NCBI RefSeq assembly: GCF_000749845.1
Contig: NZ_JQHM01000015.1
Coordinates: 16,735 to 80,734 of the forward strand
Length of the DNA stretch: 64,000 bases
Origin: Pectobacterium betavasculorum
GTDB lineage: Bacteria > Pseudomonadota > Gammaproteobacteria > Enterobacterales > Enterobacteriaceae
Direction: 5' to 3'
The notes under the pieces are model-generated. The model did no database searches, had not been told where the DNA came from, and saw only the letters and a program-made list of their open reading frames with translations. The translations under genes and the position numbers were made by a program. Below are positions 1 through 11,129 of the stretch, piece after piece (the stretch's first letter is position 1; each line of letters starts with the position of its first letter).

Positions 1-150
1 TGTGGCGCGATCCAAACAGCGGATCGAGTACTCACGCAATTAGGGGCTAAACGGATCGGTGAAGTCCTAGAGATCGACATCACGCAGCATCAAATTCCAG
101 AAGATCCAGCAGAAGAATGGTTAGGATCGTGGGTTAATTTACTCAAATAA
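1..150 (+). CDS. mioC: MioC flavodoxin-like protein, C-terminal end (5' truncated)
   Basis: Reading frame 1 is open from the first base to a TAA at 148-150 and encodes 49 residues from CGAIQTADRVL to WLGSWVNLLK. This resembles the C-terminus of MioC, an FMN-binding flavodoxin-like protein, and mioC is the gene that flanks oriC opposite mnmG in enterobacteria. The start and the flavin-binding region lie outside the window. Six GATC sites fall in these 150 bases, so the origin's Dam-methylation cluster extends into the gene. The call rests on the short tail plus its position. Confidence 0.85.
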   Translation, partial: CGAIQTADRVLTQLGAKRIGEVLEIDITQHQIPEDPAEEWLGSWVNLLK

Positions 151-172
151 GATGAAATATTCAGCAGTTGAA

Positions 173-181
173 TGTGGATAA
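173..181 (-). promoter_or_regulatory. DnaA box, R4-like
   Basis: TGTGGATAA on the plus strand is the reverse complement of the consensus DnaA box TTATCCACA. It is the box nearest mioC, which is the position of R4 in E. coli. Confidence 0.9.
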
Positions 182-246
182 CTATGCTTATTTCAGGTGT
201 AAAAGCAGTAGTTATCCCAATAACAACCCAAGTATGTTTTTTGCCC

Positions 247-255
247 TGTGCATAA
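247..255 (-). promoter_or_regulatory. DnaA box, R2-like (one mismatch)
   Basis: TGTGCATAA is the reverse complement of TTATGCACA, one mismatch from the consensus. Its place in the middle of oriC matches the weaker R2 box of E. coli. Confidence 0.75.
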
Positions 256-352
256 CTCCGCATTATGATCCCAGCTTATACTGGCTAGGATCACCGATCA
301 TTCACAGGTAAGGATCAACGGCATTCTCTTGATCTTTAATATGAATAATCAC

Positions 353-361
353 TTATCCACA
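353..361 (+). promoter_or_regulatory. DnaA box, R1-like
   Basis: This is a perfect TTATCCACA directly beside the 13-mer unwinding element. R1, the high-affinity box from which DnaA opens the duplex, has the same placement in E. coli. Confidence 0.92.
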
Positions 362-374
362 CAACATGACGATC

Positions 375-416
375 CTAATAAGAGATCTAATAAAGAGATC
401 TTTAAATAAAAAGATC
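375..416 (-). other. oriC duplex unwinding element, three 13-mers
   Basis: Read on the minus strand, three GATC-led 13-mers lie in tandem: GATCTTTTTATTT (404-416), GATCTCTTTATTA (388-400) and GATCTCTTATTAG (375-387). The last is identical to the right 13-mer of E. coli as I remember it. They correspond to the L, M and R repeats where the origin melts and DnaB is loaded. Confidence 0.92.
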
Positions 417-540
417 TTTCTTTAATTAACGAGGATCCAACGGACTTGGTCGTTGGCTCAAAGTTGAGTAGAATCCCCATCCCAAGGCAAATAACGATCG
501 TTCGCCACTCATCATTCGCAATAATGCGAGGAGCAGTTCC

Positions 541-2430
541 ATGTTTTATCCAGATCCATTTGACGTCATCGTAATCGGTGGCGGTCATGCCGGAACAGAA
601 GCAGCAATGGCTTCTGCCCGAATGGGCCAACAGACGCTTTTACTTACGCACAATATTGATACGCTGGGACAAATGTCTTGTAACCCGGCGATCGGCGGTA
701 TTGGAAAAGGCCATCTGGTTAAAGAGATCGATGCCATGGGAGGGTTGATGGCGCACGCCGTCGATCAGGCAGGTATACAGTTTAGGATACTAAACAGCAG
801 TAAAGGCCCAGCGGTCAGAGCAACTCGTGCACAAGCGGATCGCGTGCTCTATCGTCAGGCTGTTCGCACCGCATTGGAGAATCAGCCAAACCTGACGATC
901 TTCCAGCAAGCTGTTGACGATCTGATTGTGGAAAACGATCGTGTCGTCGGTGCTGTTACCCAGATGGGACTAAAATTTCGTGCGAAAGCCGTGGTATTAA
1001 CGGTAGGCACTTTCCTTGATGGCAAGATTCACATCGGACTGGATAACTACAGTGGTGGGCGTGCGGGCGATCCGCCTTCCATTCCGCTAGCGCGTCGTCT
1101 GCGTGAACTGCCTCTGCGCGTCAACCGCCTGAAAACGGGTACACCACCACGTATTGATGGCAGAACCATTGATTTTAGCGTGCTAGCACAACAGCACGGT
1201 GATAATCCAATGCCAGTTTTCTCATTTCTGGGGAACGCGAGCCAGCATCCGGCACAAATGCCGTGCTACATCACGCATACCAATGAGAAAACGCATGATG
1301 TGATCCGTAATAATCTGGATCGTAGCCCGATGTATGCCGGGATCATCGAAGGGATCGGGCCACGTTACTGTCCATCGATCGAAGACAAAGTCATGCGTTT
1401 TGCCGATCGAAATACGCATCAGATCTTTCTCGAACCTGAAGGGCTGACCAGTAACGAAATTTACCCTAACGGGATCTCGACAAGTTTGCCGTTTGATGTC
1501 CAGTGGCAAATTGTTCGCTCAATGGCTGGGATGGAAAATGCACGTATCGTTCGTCCTGGGTATGCGATTGAGTACGATTTCTTCGATCCTCGCGATTTGA
1601 AACCTACGCTGGAAAACAAATTTGTTCATGGCCTGTTCTTTGCCGGGCAAATCAACGGGACAACAGGGTATGAGGAAGCGGCGGCACAAGGGATGCTCGC
1701 TGGCCTGAATGCGGCTCGCCTGTCTGCCGATAAGGAAGGCTGGTCACCACGTCGCGATCAAGCCTATCTCGGCGTGCTGGTTGACGATCTTTGTACGCTG
1801 GGTACGAAAGAACCCTACCGCATGTTTACGTCACGTGCTGAATACCGTCTGATGCTACGAGAAGATAACGCCGATCTACGTTTGACTGAAATGGGCCGTG
1901 AGCTGGGGATGGTTGACGATCATCGCTGGGCACGTTTCAACGAGAAGCTCGAGAACATTGAGAAAGAGCGCCAGCGTCTGCGTGACATTCACGTTCACCC
2001 GCAATCTGAACAACTGGATCAGGTTAATTCACTGCTGAAAACGCCTTTGTCGCGTGAAGCGAACGGTGAAGAGTTGCTACGTCGCCCAGAAGTGGATTAC
2101 GTTCAGCTTACTGCGCTACCGCTGTTTGCTCCGGGACTAACCGATGAGCAGGCTGCTGAACAGGTTGAAATTCAGGTTAAATACGAAGGGTATATTGCTC
2201 GTCAACAGGATGAGATTGAGAAACAGCTGCGCAATGAAAATGCGCTGCTGCCTGCCGACTTGGATTACAAGCAGGTGAATGGGTTGTCCAACGAGGTTAT
2301 TGCCAAGCTGAACGATCACAAACCTTCGTCTATCGGTCAGGCCTCGCGTATTTCTGGCATTACGCCTGCGGCGATCTCAATTCTACTGATCTGGCTTAAA
2401 AAACAGGGTCTGCTGCGCCGCAGCGCCTGA
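541..2430 (+). CDS. mnmG: tRNA U34 5-carboxymethylaminomethyl modification enzyme MnmG (GidA)
   Basis: This cytoplasmic FAD enzyme works with MnmE to install the cmnm5 group on the wobble uridine of several tRNAs. The 629 residues equal the E. coli length. The N-terminal FAD-binding motif [11 protein letters not shown] sits at about residues 11-21, followed by [13 protein letters not shown] and the GidA signatures [11 protein letters not shown] and [16 protein letters not shown]; the MnmE-interacting C-terminal domain ends [10 protein letters not shown]. The ATG at 541 is preceded by GCGAGGAGCAG, a clear ribosome-binding site. The gene lies right of oriC, is followed by its own terminator, and its partner gene mnmE is at 53091-54455. 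Confidence 0.98.
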   Translation: MFYPDPFDVIVIGGGHAGTEAAMASARMGQQTLLLTHNIDTLGQMSCNPAIGGIGKGHLVKEIDAMGGLMAHAVDQAGIQFRILNSSKGPAVRATRAQADRVLYRQAVRTALENQPNLTIFQQAVDDLIVENDRVVGAVTQMGLKFRAKAVVLTVGTFLDGKIHIGLDNYSGGRAGDPPSIPLARRLRELPLRVNRLKTGTPPRIDGRTIDFSVLAQQHGDNPMPVFSFLGNASQHPAQMPCYITHTNEKTHDVIRNNLDRSPMYAGIIEGIGPRYCPSIEDKVMRFADRNTHQIFLEPEGLTSNEIYPNGISTSLPFDVQWQIVRSMAGMENARIVRPGYAIEYDFFDPRDLKPTLENKFVHGLFFAGQINGTTGYEEAAAQGMLAGLNAARLSADKEGWSPRRDQAYLGVLVDDLCTLGTKEPYRMFTSRAEYRLMLREDNADLRLTEMGRELGMVDDHRWARFNEKLENIEKERQRLRDIHVHPQSEQLDQVNSLLKTPLSREANGEELLRRPEVDYVQLTALPLFAPGLTDEQAAEQVEIQVKYEGYIARQQDEIEKQLRNENALLPADLDYKQVNGLSNEVIAKLNDHKPSSIGQASRISGITPAAISILLIWLKKQGLLRRSA

Positions 2431-2452
2431 TTTAAGGTAAACTTATTGCCCT

Positions 2453-2480
2453 AAATAGCCGGTTATCCGGCTATTTTTAT
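2453..2480 (+). terminator. Rho-independent terminator or attenuator after mnmG
   Basis: A 10-bp stem, AAATAGCCGG (2453-2462) with CCGGCTATTT (2467-2476), closes a 4-base loop and is followed by TTAT. It ends mnmG or attenuates readthrough into rsmG. Confidence 0.8.
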
Positions 2481-2512
2481 TATTAACCTCATATTTTCAT
2501 CGGGATTTTATT

Positions 2513-3133
2513 GTGCGCAACACACTCGATAATCTGCTAAACGCGGCTGATATTGTAATTTCAGATAAGCAAAAAAATCTTCTGATACAGTACGTTGAAA
2601 TGCTTAACAAATGGAACAAAGCTTATAACCTGACGTCTGTACGCGATCCGCAGCAAATGCTTGTCCGTCATATTATGGACAGTATCGTAGTTGAGCCGCA
2701 TTTACACGGGCAGCGTTTTATCGATGTAGGAACAGGACCTGGATTGCCAGGAATTCCCTTGGCGATTGTCCGTCCTGAGTCGCATTTCACCTTGTTGGAT
2801 AGTCTGGGTAAACGTGTGCGTTTCCTGCGTCAGGTACAGCATGAACTACAGCTTGAGAACATCACGCCAGTGCAGAGTCGTGTTGAAGCATTTCCGGCAG
2901 AGCCGCCTTTTGATGGGGTGATCAGCCGGGCATTTGCCTCGTTGCAGGATATGATTAGCTGGTGCAATCATCTTCCAGCCAGACCAGCAGGGCGCTTTTA
3001 TGCCCTAAAAGGCGTACTTCCAGACGATGAGTTGTCATCTTTGCCGCAAGGTGTCTTATTAGATCAGGTTGTCCGTTTATCTGTTCCCAATCTGGAAGGT
3101 GAACGCCATTTGGTCGTGCTTAAACCAAACTAA
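2513..3133 (+). CDS. rsmG: 16S rRNA (guanine-527 N7) methyltransferase RsmG (GidB)
   Basis: RsmG methylates G527 of 16S rRNA using S-adenosylmethionine; loss in other bacteria gives low-level streptomycin resistance. The 206 residues match the family length. The SAM-binding core is visible as [17 protein letters not shown] (about residues 67-83), with [15 protein letters not shown] after it and the conserved [10 protein letters not shown] later. The start is a GTG at 2513, chosen because the frame gives the expected family N-terminus. A terminator separates it from mnmG, so it is probably expressed partly by readthrough. Confidence 0.97.
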   Translation: MRNTLDNLLNAADIVISDKQKNLLIQYVEMLNKWNKAYNLTSVRDPQQMLVRHIMDSIVVEPHLHGQRFIDVGTGPGLPGIPLAIVRPESHFTLLDSLGKRVRFLRQVQHELQLENITPVQSRVEAFPAEPPFDGVISRAFASLQDMISWCNHLPARPAGRFYALKGVLPDDELSSLPQGVLLDQVVRLSVPNLEGERHLVVLKPN

Positions 3134-3410
3134 TTTTGTTTTTTATCAAAAAAATCATAACTAAATATTGCATATCAAGCGGTCGCCTCGTTTATAGATA
3201 GCATCGTTCGAGAACAAATCGCGATCACTGAAATTTTACATCTTAGTTTTTTCTGTGCCGTTCTTTTACTTTCGTACTGAATAATAACGAGCGAAAATAA
3301 ATCATCGTCATCAAAAATTAGTTATTTTTGTGTTAATTGAGTAAAAAAAAGATATCAATAATGTCAATAGGTAGTTGAAACGTTGTTTGTTGCATTTTCC
3401 GAATGCGATT

Positions 3411-3436
3411 TTTATTAACTTGTTGAAGTTAATAAA
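3411..3436. repeat. Perfect 11-bp AT-rich hairpin with GTTG loop
   Basis: TTTATTAACTT (3411-3421) pairs exactly with AAGTTAATAAA (3426-3436) around GTTG. It is not next to a coding end and lacks a T-run on the plus strand. It could be an operator or part of an untranslated RNA; its function is unknown. Confidence 0.6.
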
Positions 3437-3505
3437 AATAAATAGCTTATTTTGCTAAAGACAAAAAAAAACACGTTCTGCTATAAATATCGCTAAAGTC
3501 TTTTA

Positions 3506-3521
3506 TGTGAGTCGCATCACA
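3506..3521. promoter_or_regulatory. Candidate CRP binding site
   Basis: TGTGAGTCGCATCACA matches the CRP consensus TGTGA-N6-TCACA at all ten defined bases. Its centre is about 150 bp upstream of the atpI promoter candidate, too far for simple activation there, so it may serve an unrecognised transcript. Confidence 0.65.
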
Positions 3522-3635
3522 GATTAGAGGGCTTTAGAAATTAATTACACCAGACATGAACAGAGATGATTGTTAGCAAAAAGGGGGCTTCAGAAAGAAA
3601 TTTAAATAATTGTTCACCTTTTCGCTACTTATCGA

Positions 3636-3663
3636 TTGAATTCGCAGGTATGACCCGTATAAT
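3636..3663 (+). promoter_or_regulatory. Likely sigma-70 promoter of the atp operon
   Basis: TTGAAT (3636-3641) and a perfect TATAAT (3658-3663) are separated by 16 bp, about 95 bp before the atpI start. This is the best promoter-like match in the gap. Confidence 0.65.
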
Positions 3664-3756
3664 TTGCTCGTTTTTTGCTGCTTGACTCAGTGGTGTAAAG
3701 GCAGTTTTATACGTCATTCGGTATACCTCTGAAAAGGTATGGAGAGAGCAAACGTC

Positions 3757-4963
<1,207 letters not shown>

Positions 4964-4982
4964 TTTTCTTTCAACAAATAAC

Positions 4983-5252
<270 letters not shown>

Positions 5253-5315
5253 GCAGAATGTTTTCTGCTGAGGTTAAAACATCAACTTATTTAACTTTGA
5301 AAGAGGCATTGTGCT

Positions 5316-5786
5316 GTGAATATTAATGCAACAATCCTCGGCCAGGCCATTGCGTTCGTCCTGTTTGTCTGGTTCTGCATGAAGTATGTATGGCCGCCGA
5401 TGATGGCAGCCATCGAGAAACGTCAGAAAGAAATTGCTGACGGTCTGGCTTCTGCTGAACGTGCCAAAAAAGATTTGAACTTGGCTCAGGCCAATGCGAC
5501 AGATCAACTGAAGAAAGCCAAAGCAGATGCTCAGGTTATCATCGAGCAGGCGAACAAACGCCGTGCTCAGATCCTGGATGAGGCGAAAGCTGAAGCGGAA
5601 GCTGAACGTAACAAGATTGTGGCGCAGGCGCAGGCTGAAATCGAAGCCGAACGTAAACGTGCTCGTGAAGAGCTGCGTAAGCAAGTTGCCGTATTGGCAA
5701 TTGCCGGTGCCGAGAAGATTATTGAACGTTCCGTGGATGAAGCTGCTAACAGCGACATCGTTGATAAACTGGTCGCTGAACTGTAA
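5316..5786 (+). CDS. atpF: F1Fo ATP synthase subunit b
   Basis: Subunit b forms the dimeric peripheral stalk that holds F1 against rotation. The 156 residues have one N-terminal membrane helix (about 7-26) and then a long charged coiled coil rich in Ala, Glu, Lys and Arg, ending IVDKLVAEL where it meets subunit delta. The start is a GTG at 5316 ([17 protein letters not shown]), with AAAGAGG upstream. The length equals the E. coli protein. Confidence 0.98.
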   Translation: MNINATILGQAIAFVLFVWFCMKYVWPPMMAAIEKRQKEIADGLASAERAKKDLNLAQANATDQLKKAKADAQVIIEQANKRRAQILDEAKAEAEAERNKIVAQAQAEIEAERKRAREELRKQVAVLAIAGAEKIIERSVDEAANSDIVDKLVAEL

Positions 5787-5800
5787 GGAGGGAGGGGCTG

Positions 5801-6334
5801 ATGTCTGAATTTGTCACGGTAGCTCGCCCCTACGCCAAAGCAGCTTTTGACTTTGCGGTTGAGAATCAGGCCTTGGATCGCTGGCAGAATATGCTGGCGT
5901 TTTCGGCCGAAGTCGCGCGCAATGAACAAATTGCCGAATTGCTTTCTGGTGCGGTAGCGCCGATTGAGTTGGCGAAAACGTTTATTGCCGTTTGTGGTGA
6001 TCAACTTGATGAAGCCGGTCAAAACCTGATTAAGGTGATGGCCGAGAACGGACGTTTACCGGTGCTTAGTGAAGTACTGGAACAATTTATTCAACTGCGG
6101 GCAGCACTGGAATCGACGGTTGACGTCGATGTGATTTCTGCCAACACGTTGAATGAGCAGCAGCTGTCGAAGATCGCTGCTGCTATGGAAAAACGTCTGT
6201 CACGCAAAGTGAAGCTGAATTGCAAAATTGATAAGTCTGTCATGGCCGGTGTGGTTATTCGCGCGGGCGATATGGTGATAGATGGCAGCATTCGCGGTCG
6301 TCTGGAACGTCTGGCAGACGTCTTGCAGTCTTAA
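5801..6334 (+). CDS. atpH: F1Fo ATP synthase subunit delta
   Basis: Delta links the b stalk to the top of the alpha/beta hexamer. The 177 residues match the family: an N-terminal helical domain ([13 protein letters not shown]) and the C-terminal signature [23 protein letters not shown]. It starts 14 bp after atpF with AAGGAGGGAG as a near-perfect Shine-Dalgarno, and atpA follows after 12 bp. Confidence 0.98.
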   Translation: MSEFVTVARPYAKAAFDFAVENQALDRWQNMLAFSAEVARNEQIAELLSGAVAPIELAKTFIAVCGDQLDEAGQNLIKVMAENGRLPVLSEVLEQFIQLRAALESTVDVDVISANTLNEQQLSKIAAAMEKRLSRKVKLNCKIDKSVMAGVVIRAGDMVIDGSIRGRLERLADVLQS

Positions 6335-6346
6335 GGGGACTGGAGC

Positions 6347-7888
6347 ATGCAACTGAATTCCACCGAAATCAGCGAACTGATCAAGCAGCGCATTGCTCAG
6401 TTCAATGTGGTGAGCGAAGCTCACAATGAAGGTACTATTGTTTCCGTCAGTGACGGAATCATCCGCGTCCACGGTCTGGCAGACGTGATGCAGGGGGAGA
6501 TGATCTCTCTGCCGGGTAACCGTTATGCAATCGCACTGAACCTGGAGCGCGACTCCGTTGGTGCGGTAGTAATGGGGCCGTATGCGGATCTGGCTGAAGG
6601 CATGAAAGTAAAATGCACCGGTCGTATTCTTGAAGTTCCAGTTGGCCGTGGTTTGCTGGGTCGTGTGGTTAACACGCTGGGCGCACCGATTGACGGTAAA
6701 GGCGCACTGGATCACGACGGTTTCTCTGCGGTTGAAGCGATTGCGCCTGGCGTTATCGAACGTCAGTCCGTTGATGAGCCGGTACAGACGGGCTATAAGT
6801 CCGTTGATGCCATGATTCCAATCGGTCGTGGTCAGCGTGAGCTGATTATCGGTGACCGTCAGACGGGTAAAACCGCGCTGGCCATCGATGCCATCATCAA
6901 CCAGCGTGATTCTGGTATCAAATGTGTGTACGTTGCTATTGGCCAGAAAGCCTCCACGATTTCTAACGTGGTGCGTAAACTGGAAGAGCATGGTGCACTG
7001 GAAAATACCATTGTCGTCGTCGCTACTGCGTCTGAGTCTGCCGCTCTGCAATATCTGGCACCGTATGCCGGTTGTGCGATGGGTGAGTATTTCCGTGACC
7101 GTGGTGAAGATGCACTGATTATTTATGATGACCTGTCCAAACAGGCCGTTGCTTATCGTCAGATTTCTCTGTTGCTTCGTCGTCCGCCAGGTCGTGAAGC
7201 CTACCCTGGTGACGTTTTCTATCTTCACTCCCGTTTGCTGGAGCGTGCATCGCGTGTTAACGCCGATTACGTTGAAGCATTCACCAAGGGTGAAGTGAAA
7301 GGGAAAACCGGTTCGTTGACGGCTCTGCCAATCATCGAAACGCAAGCAGGTGACGTTTCTGCGTTCGTTCCGACCAACGTAATTTCGATTACCGATGGTC
7401 AGATCTTCCTGGAGTCAAACCTGTTTAACGCCGGTATTCGTCCTGCGGTTAACCCAGGGATCTCCGTATCCCGTGTGGGTGGTGCAGCACAGACCAAGAT
7501 CATGAAGAAACTGTCCGGTGGTATTCGTACCGCTCTGGCGCAGTATCGTGAGTTGGCGGCATTCTCTCAGTTCGCTTCCGATCTTGATGATGCAACCCGT
7601 AAGCAGTTGAGCCACGGTCAGAAAGTGACCGAGCTGTTGAAACAGAAACAGTATGCGCCGATGTCTGTCGCACAGCAGTCTCTGGTTCTGTTTGCGGCGG
7701 AACGTGGTTATCTGGAAGATGTTGAGCTGTCGAAAGTCGGTAGCTTTGAAGCGGCTCTGCTGGCCTACGCTGACCGTGAGCATGGCGAACTTCTGCAACA
7801 AATCGACCAGACTGGCGCTTATAACGATGAGATCGAGGGCAAGTTTAAAAGCATCCTCGATACTTTTAAAGCAACCCAGTCCTGGTAA
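6347..7888 (+). CDS. atpA: F1Fo ATP synthase subunit alpha
   Basis: Alpha is one of the two subunits of the catalytic F1 hexamer; it binds nucleotide at non-catalytic sites. The 513 residues equal the E. coli length. The Walker A motif GDRQTGKTA is near residues 169-177, Walker B is DALIIYDDL, and the family signature [13 protein letters not shown] lies at about 365-377. The minus strand across it carries a long open frame, a by-product of codon bias and not a gene. Confidence 0.99.
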   Translation: MQLNSTEISELIKQRIAQFNVVSEAHNEGTIVSVSDGIIRVHGLADVMQGEMISLPGNRYAIALNLERDSVGAVVMGPYADLAEGMKVKCTGRILEVPVGRGLLGRVVNTLGAPIDGKGALDHDGFSAVEAIAPGVIERQSVDEPVQTGYKSVDAMIPIGRGQRELIIGDRQTGKTALAIDAIINQRDSGIKCVYVAIGQKASTISNVVRKLEEHGALENTIVVVATASESAALQYLAPYAGCAMGEYFRDRGEDALIIYDDLSKQAVAYRQISLLLRRPPGREAYPGDVFYLHSRLLERASRVNADYVEAFTKGEVKGKTGSLTALPIIETQAGDVSAFVPTNVISITDGQIFLESNLFNAGIRPAVNPGISVSRVGGAAQTKIMKKLSGGIRTALAQYRELAAFSQFASDLDDATRKQLSHGQKVTELLKQKQYAPMSVAQQSLVLFAAERGYLEDVELSKVGSFEAALLAYADREHGELLQQIDQTGAYNDEIEGKFKSILDTFKATQSW

Positions 7889-7896
7889 CGCCCGGT

Positions 7897-7916
7897 GGCC
7901 TGCTGTAAAGCAGGCC
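7897..7916 (+). repeat. Intercistronic hairpin between atpA and atpG
   Basis: GGCCTGCT (7897-7904) pairs with AGCAGGCC (7909-7916) around GTAA. It has no T-run, so it is more likely an mRNA-stabilising or processing element than a terminator. It may help set the different subunit levels. Confidence 0.6.
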
Positions 7917-7940
7917 GCAAGGCTTTGAGGAGAAGCAAAG

Positions 7941-10234
<2,294 letters not shown>

Positions 10235-10253
10235 CGCCTTGTAGGAGGGTGAC

Positions 10254-10673
10254 ATGGCTATGACTTACCATCTGGATGTCGTGAGTGCAGAACAGCAAAT
10301 GTTCTCCGGTCTGGTGCAGAAGATCCAGGTAACGGGGAGCGAAGGCGAACTGGGTATTTATCCGGGACATGCCCCTCTGCTCACTGCCATTAAACCGGGT
10401 ATGATTCGTATCGTTAAGCAGCACGGTGAAGAAGAGTATATCTACCTTTCTGGTGGCGTCCTTGAGGTGCAGCCAAATATGGTTACCGTACTGTCCGATA
10501 CTGCTATTCGTGGACAGGACTTGGACGAAGCACGTGCGCTGGAAGCGAAACGCAAAGCCGAAGATCATATCCGCAATTCGCATGGCGATGTGGATTATGC
10601 TCAGGCTTCCGCAGAGCTGACTAAAGCGATTGCGAAGCTGCGTGTTATCGAGCTGACCAGAAAAGCGATGTAA
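10254..10673 (+). CDS. atpC: F1Fo ATP synthase subunit epsilon
   Basis: Epsilon joins gamma to the c-ring and its C-terminal helices can inhibit ATP hydrolysis. The 139 residues match E. coli almost throughout: an N-terminal beta sandwich ([30 protein letters not shown]) and the two C-terminal helices ending [21 protein letters not shown] is the ribosome-binding site, 19 bp after atpD. It is the last gene of the operon and is followed by a strong terminator. Confidence 0.98.
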
Positions 10674-10693
10674 CAGATAAGCTTGCAATAATT

Positions 10694-10729
10694 AAAGGCC
10701 AGTCAGTTCACACTGACTGGCCTTTTTCA
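10694..10729 (+). terminator. Terminator of the atp operon
   Basis: A perfect 14-bp stem (10694-10707 with 10712-10725) closes a TCAC loop and runs into TTTTT. It is a textbook Rho-independent terminator 20 bp after atpC. Confidence 0.93.
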
Positions 10730-10799
10730 TTGCTAACTGAAAACCACGTCCTGTGGGCGTGGTTATAAACAGGTTTTGGCTCTGCCTTATTGTCTAAAG

Positions 10800-10825
10800 C
10801 CGCCTTCTATGAAGGCGGATTTTTA
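10800..10825 (+). terminator. Second terminator-like hairpin after atpC
   Basis: CCGCCTTC (10800-10807) pairs with GAAGGCGG (10811-10818) and is followed by ATTTTT. It backs up the atp terminator. A further weak stem, AACCACG/CGTGGTT, lies at about 10742-10764. Confidence 0.65.
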
Positions 10826-10884
10826 CTTGAGCTGATGTTATACGCCGAGATAAAAAATGCTGCGAGAGCAGGCATTTTGGATAT

Positions 10885-11090
10885 GACAACGTGCGTCGAG
10901 CGGTAGTAACGGATAGATCGTCGCTGTGAATACGCCCCTATAAGCTCGGATTGCGCAGATAGGAATCTCATCCTTGAGATTCACTCTTTCAGGATCGTCG
11001 CAAGCGACGTTCAAAAACGTTCCTGACGTTTTTGTCCATGGCGCAAACGCTTTACTCTTCTATTTCGTTACTACCGTTTCCGTTCGGTAA
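10885..11090. repeat. Palindromic repeat element A with an inserted hairpin cassette
   Basis: The ends form an imperfect inverted repeat: AGTAACGGATAG near 10904, and TATTTCGTTACT near 11061, whose reverse complement is AGTAACGAAATA. The outer parts match the element at 63866-64000 closely, including GCGCAAACGCTTTACTCTTC. The centre differs. Where the other copy has only an 8-base spacer between TTGCGC and GCGCAA, this copy carries about 84 bases (10957-11040) made of consecutive hairpins. It fills most of the gap between the atp terminators and the pelX end. No coding capacity was seen. Confidence 0.85.
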
Positions 11091-11129
11091 ATAGGTTTCC
11101 CACCACCTTAATTGGGATACTTGAAGCCC

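Larger units (their letters stand above)
151..440. other. oriC: Chromosomal replication origin oriC
   Basis: This non-coding stretch between mioC and mnmG has the enterobacterial origin architecture in inverted orientation relative to the usual E. coli drawing. It holds consensus DnaA boxes at 173-181 and 353-361, a one-mismatch box at 247-255, and an AT-rich unwinding element of three tandem 13-mers at 375-416. Eleven GATC sites lie between 151 and 540, which is far above chance and is expected for SeqA/Dam control. The right boundary is approximate, and 441-540 may hold the mnmG promoter. IHF and Fis sites are expected but were not assigned. Confidence 0.96.
3134..3756. other. Long AT-rich intergenic region upstream of the atp operon
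   Basis: About 620 bp lie between rsmG and atpI; E. coli has a gap of similar size there. No convincing open reading frame is present. The region holds a perfect AT-rich hairpin (3411-3436), a perfect CRP-type palindrome (3506-3521) and a likely atp promoter (3636-3663), each listed separately. The 3140-3480 part is very A/T-rich and could bind H-NS or encode a small RNA, but nothing in the bases settles this. Confidence 0.8.

Noticed and set aside
349..630. 93-codon minus-strand frame overlapping oriC and the mnmG start
   Set aside because: It crosses the origin's unwinding element and DnaA box, and its sequence has no recognisable features.
5274..6022. Minus-strand open frames opposite atpF and atpH (136 and 151 codons)
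   Set aside because: They mirror the alanine/lysine-rich coding strand, have no ribosome-binding site or recognisable domain, and overlap essential genes entirely.
6200..7345. 381-codon open frame on the minus strand across atpA
   Set aside because: It lies antisense to a highly conserved gene, has low-complexity composition rich in Thr, Asn, Arg and Gln, and follows from strong codon bias in atpA.
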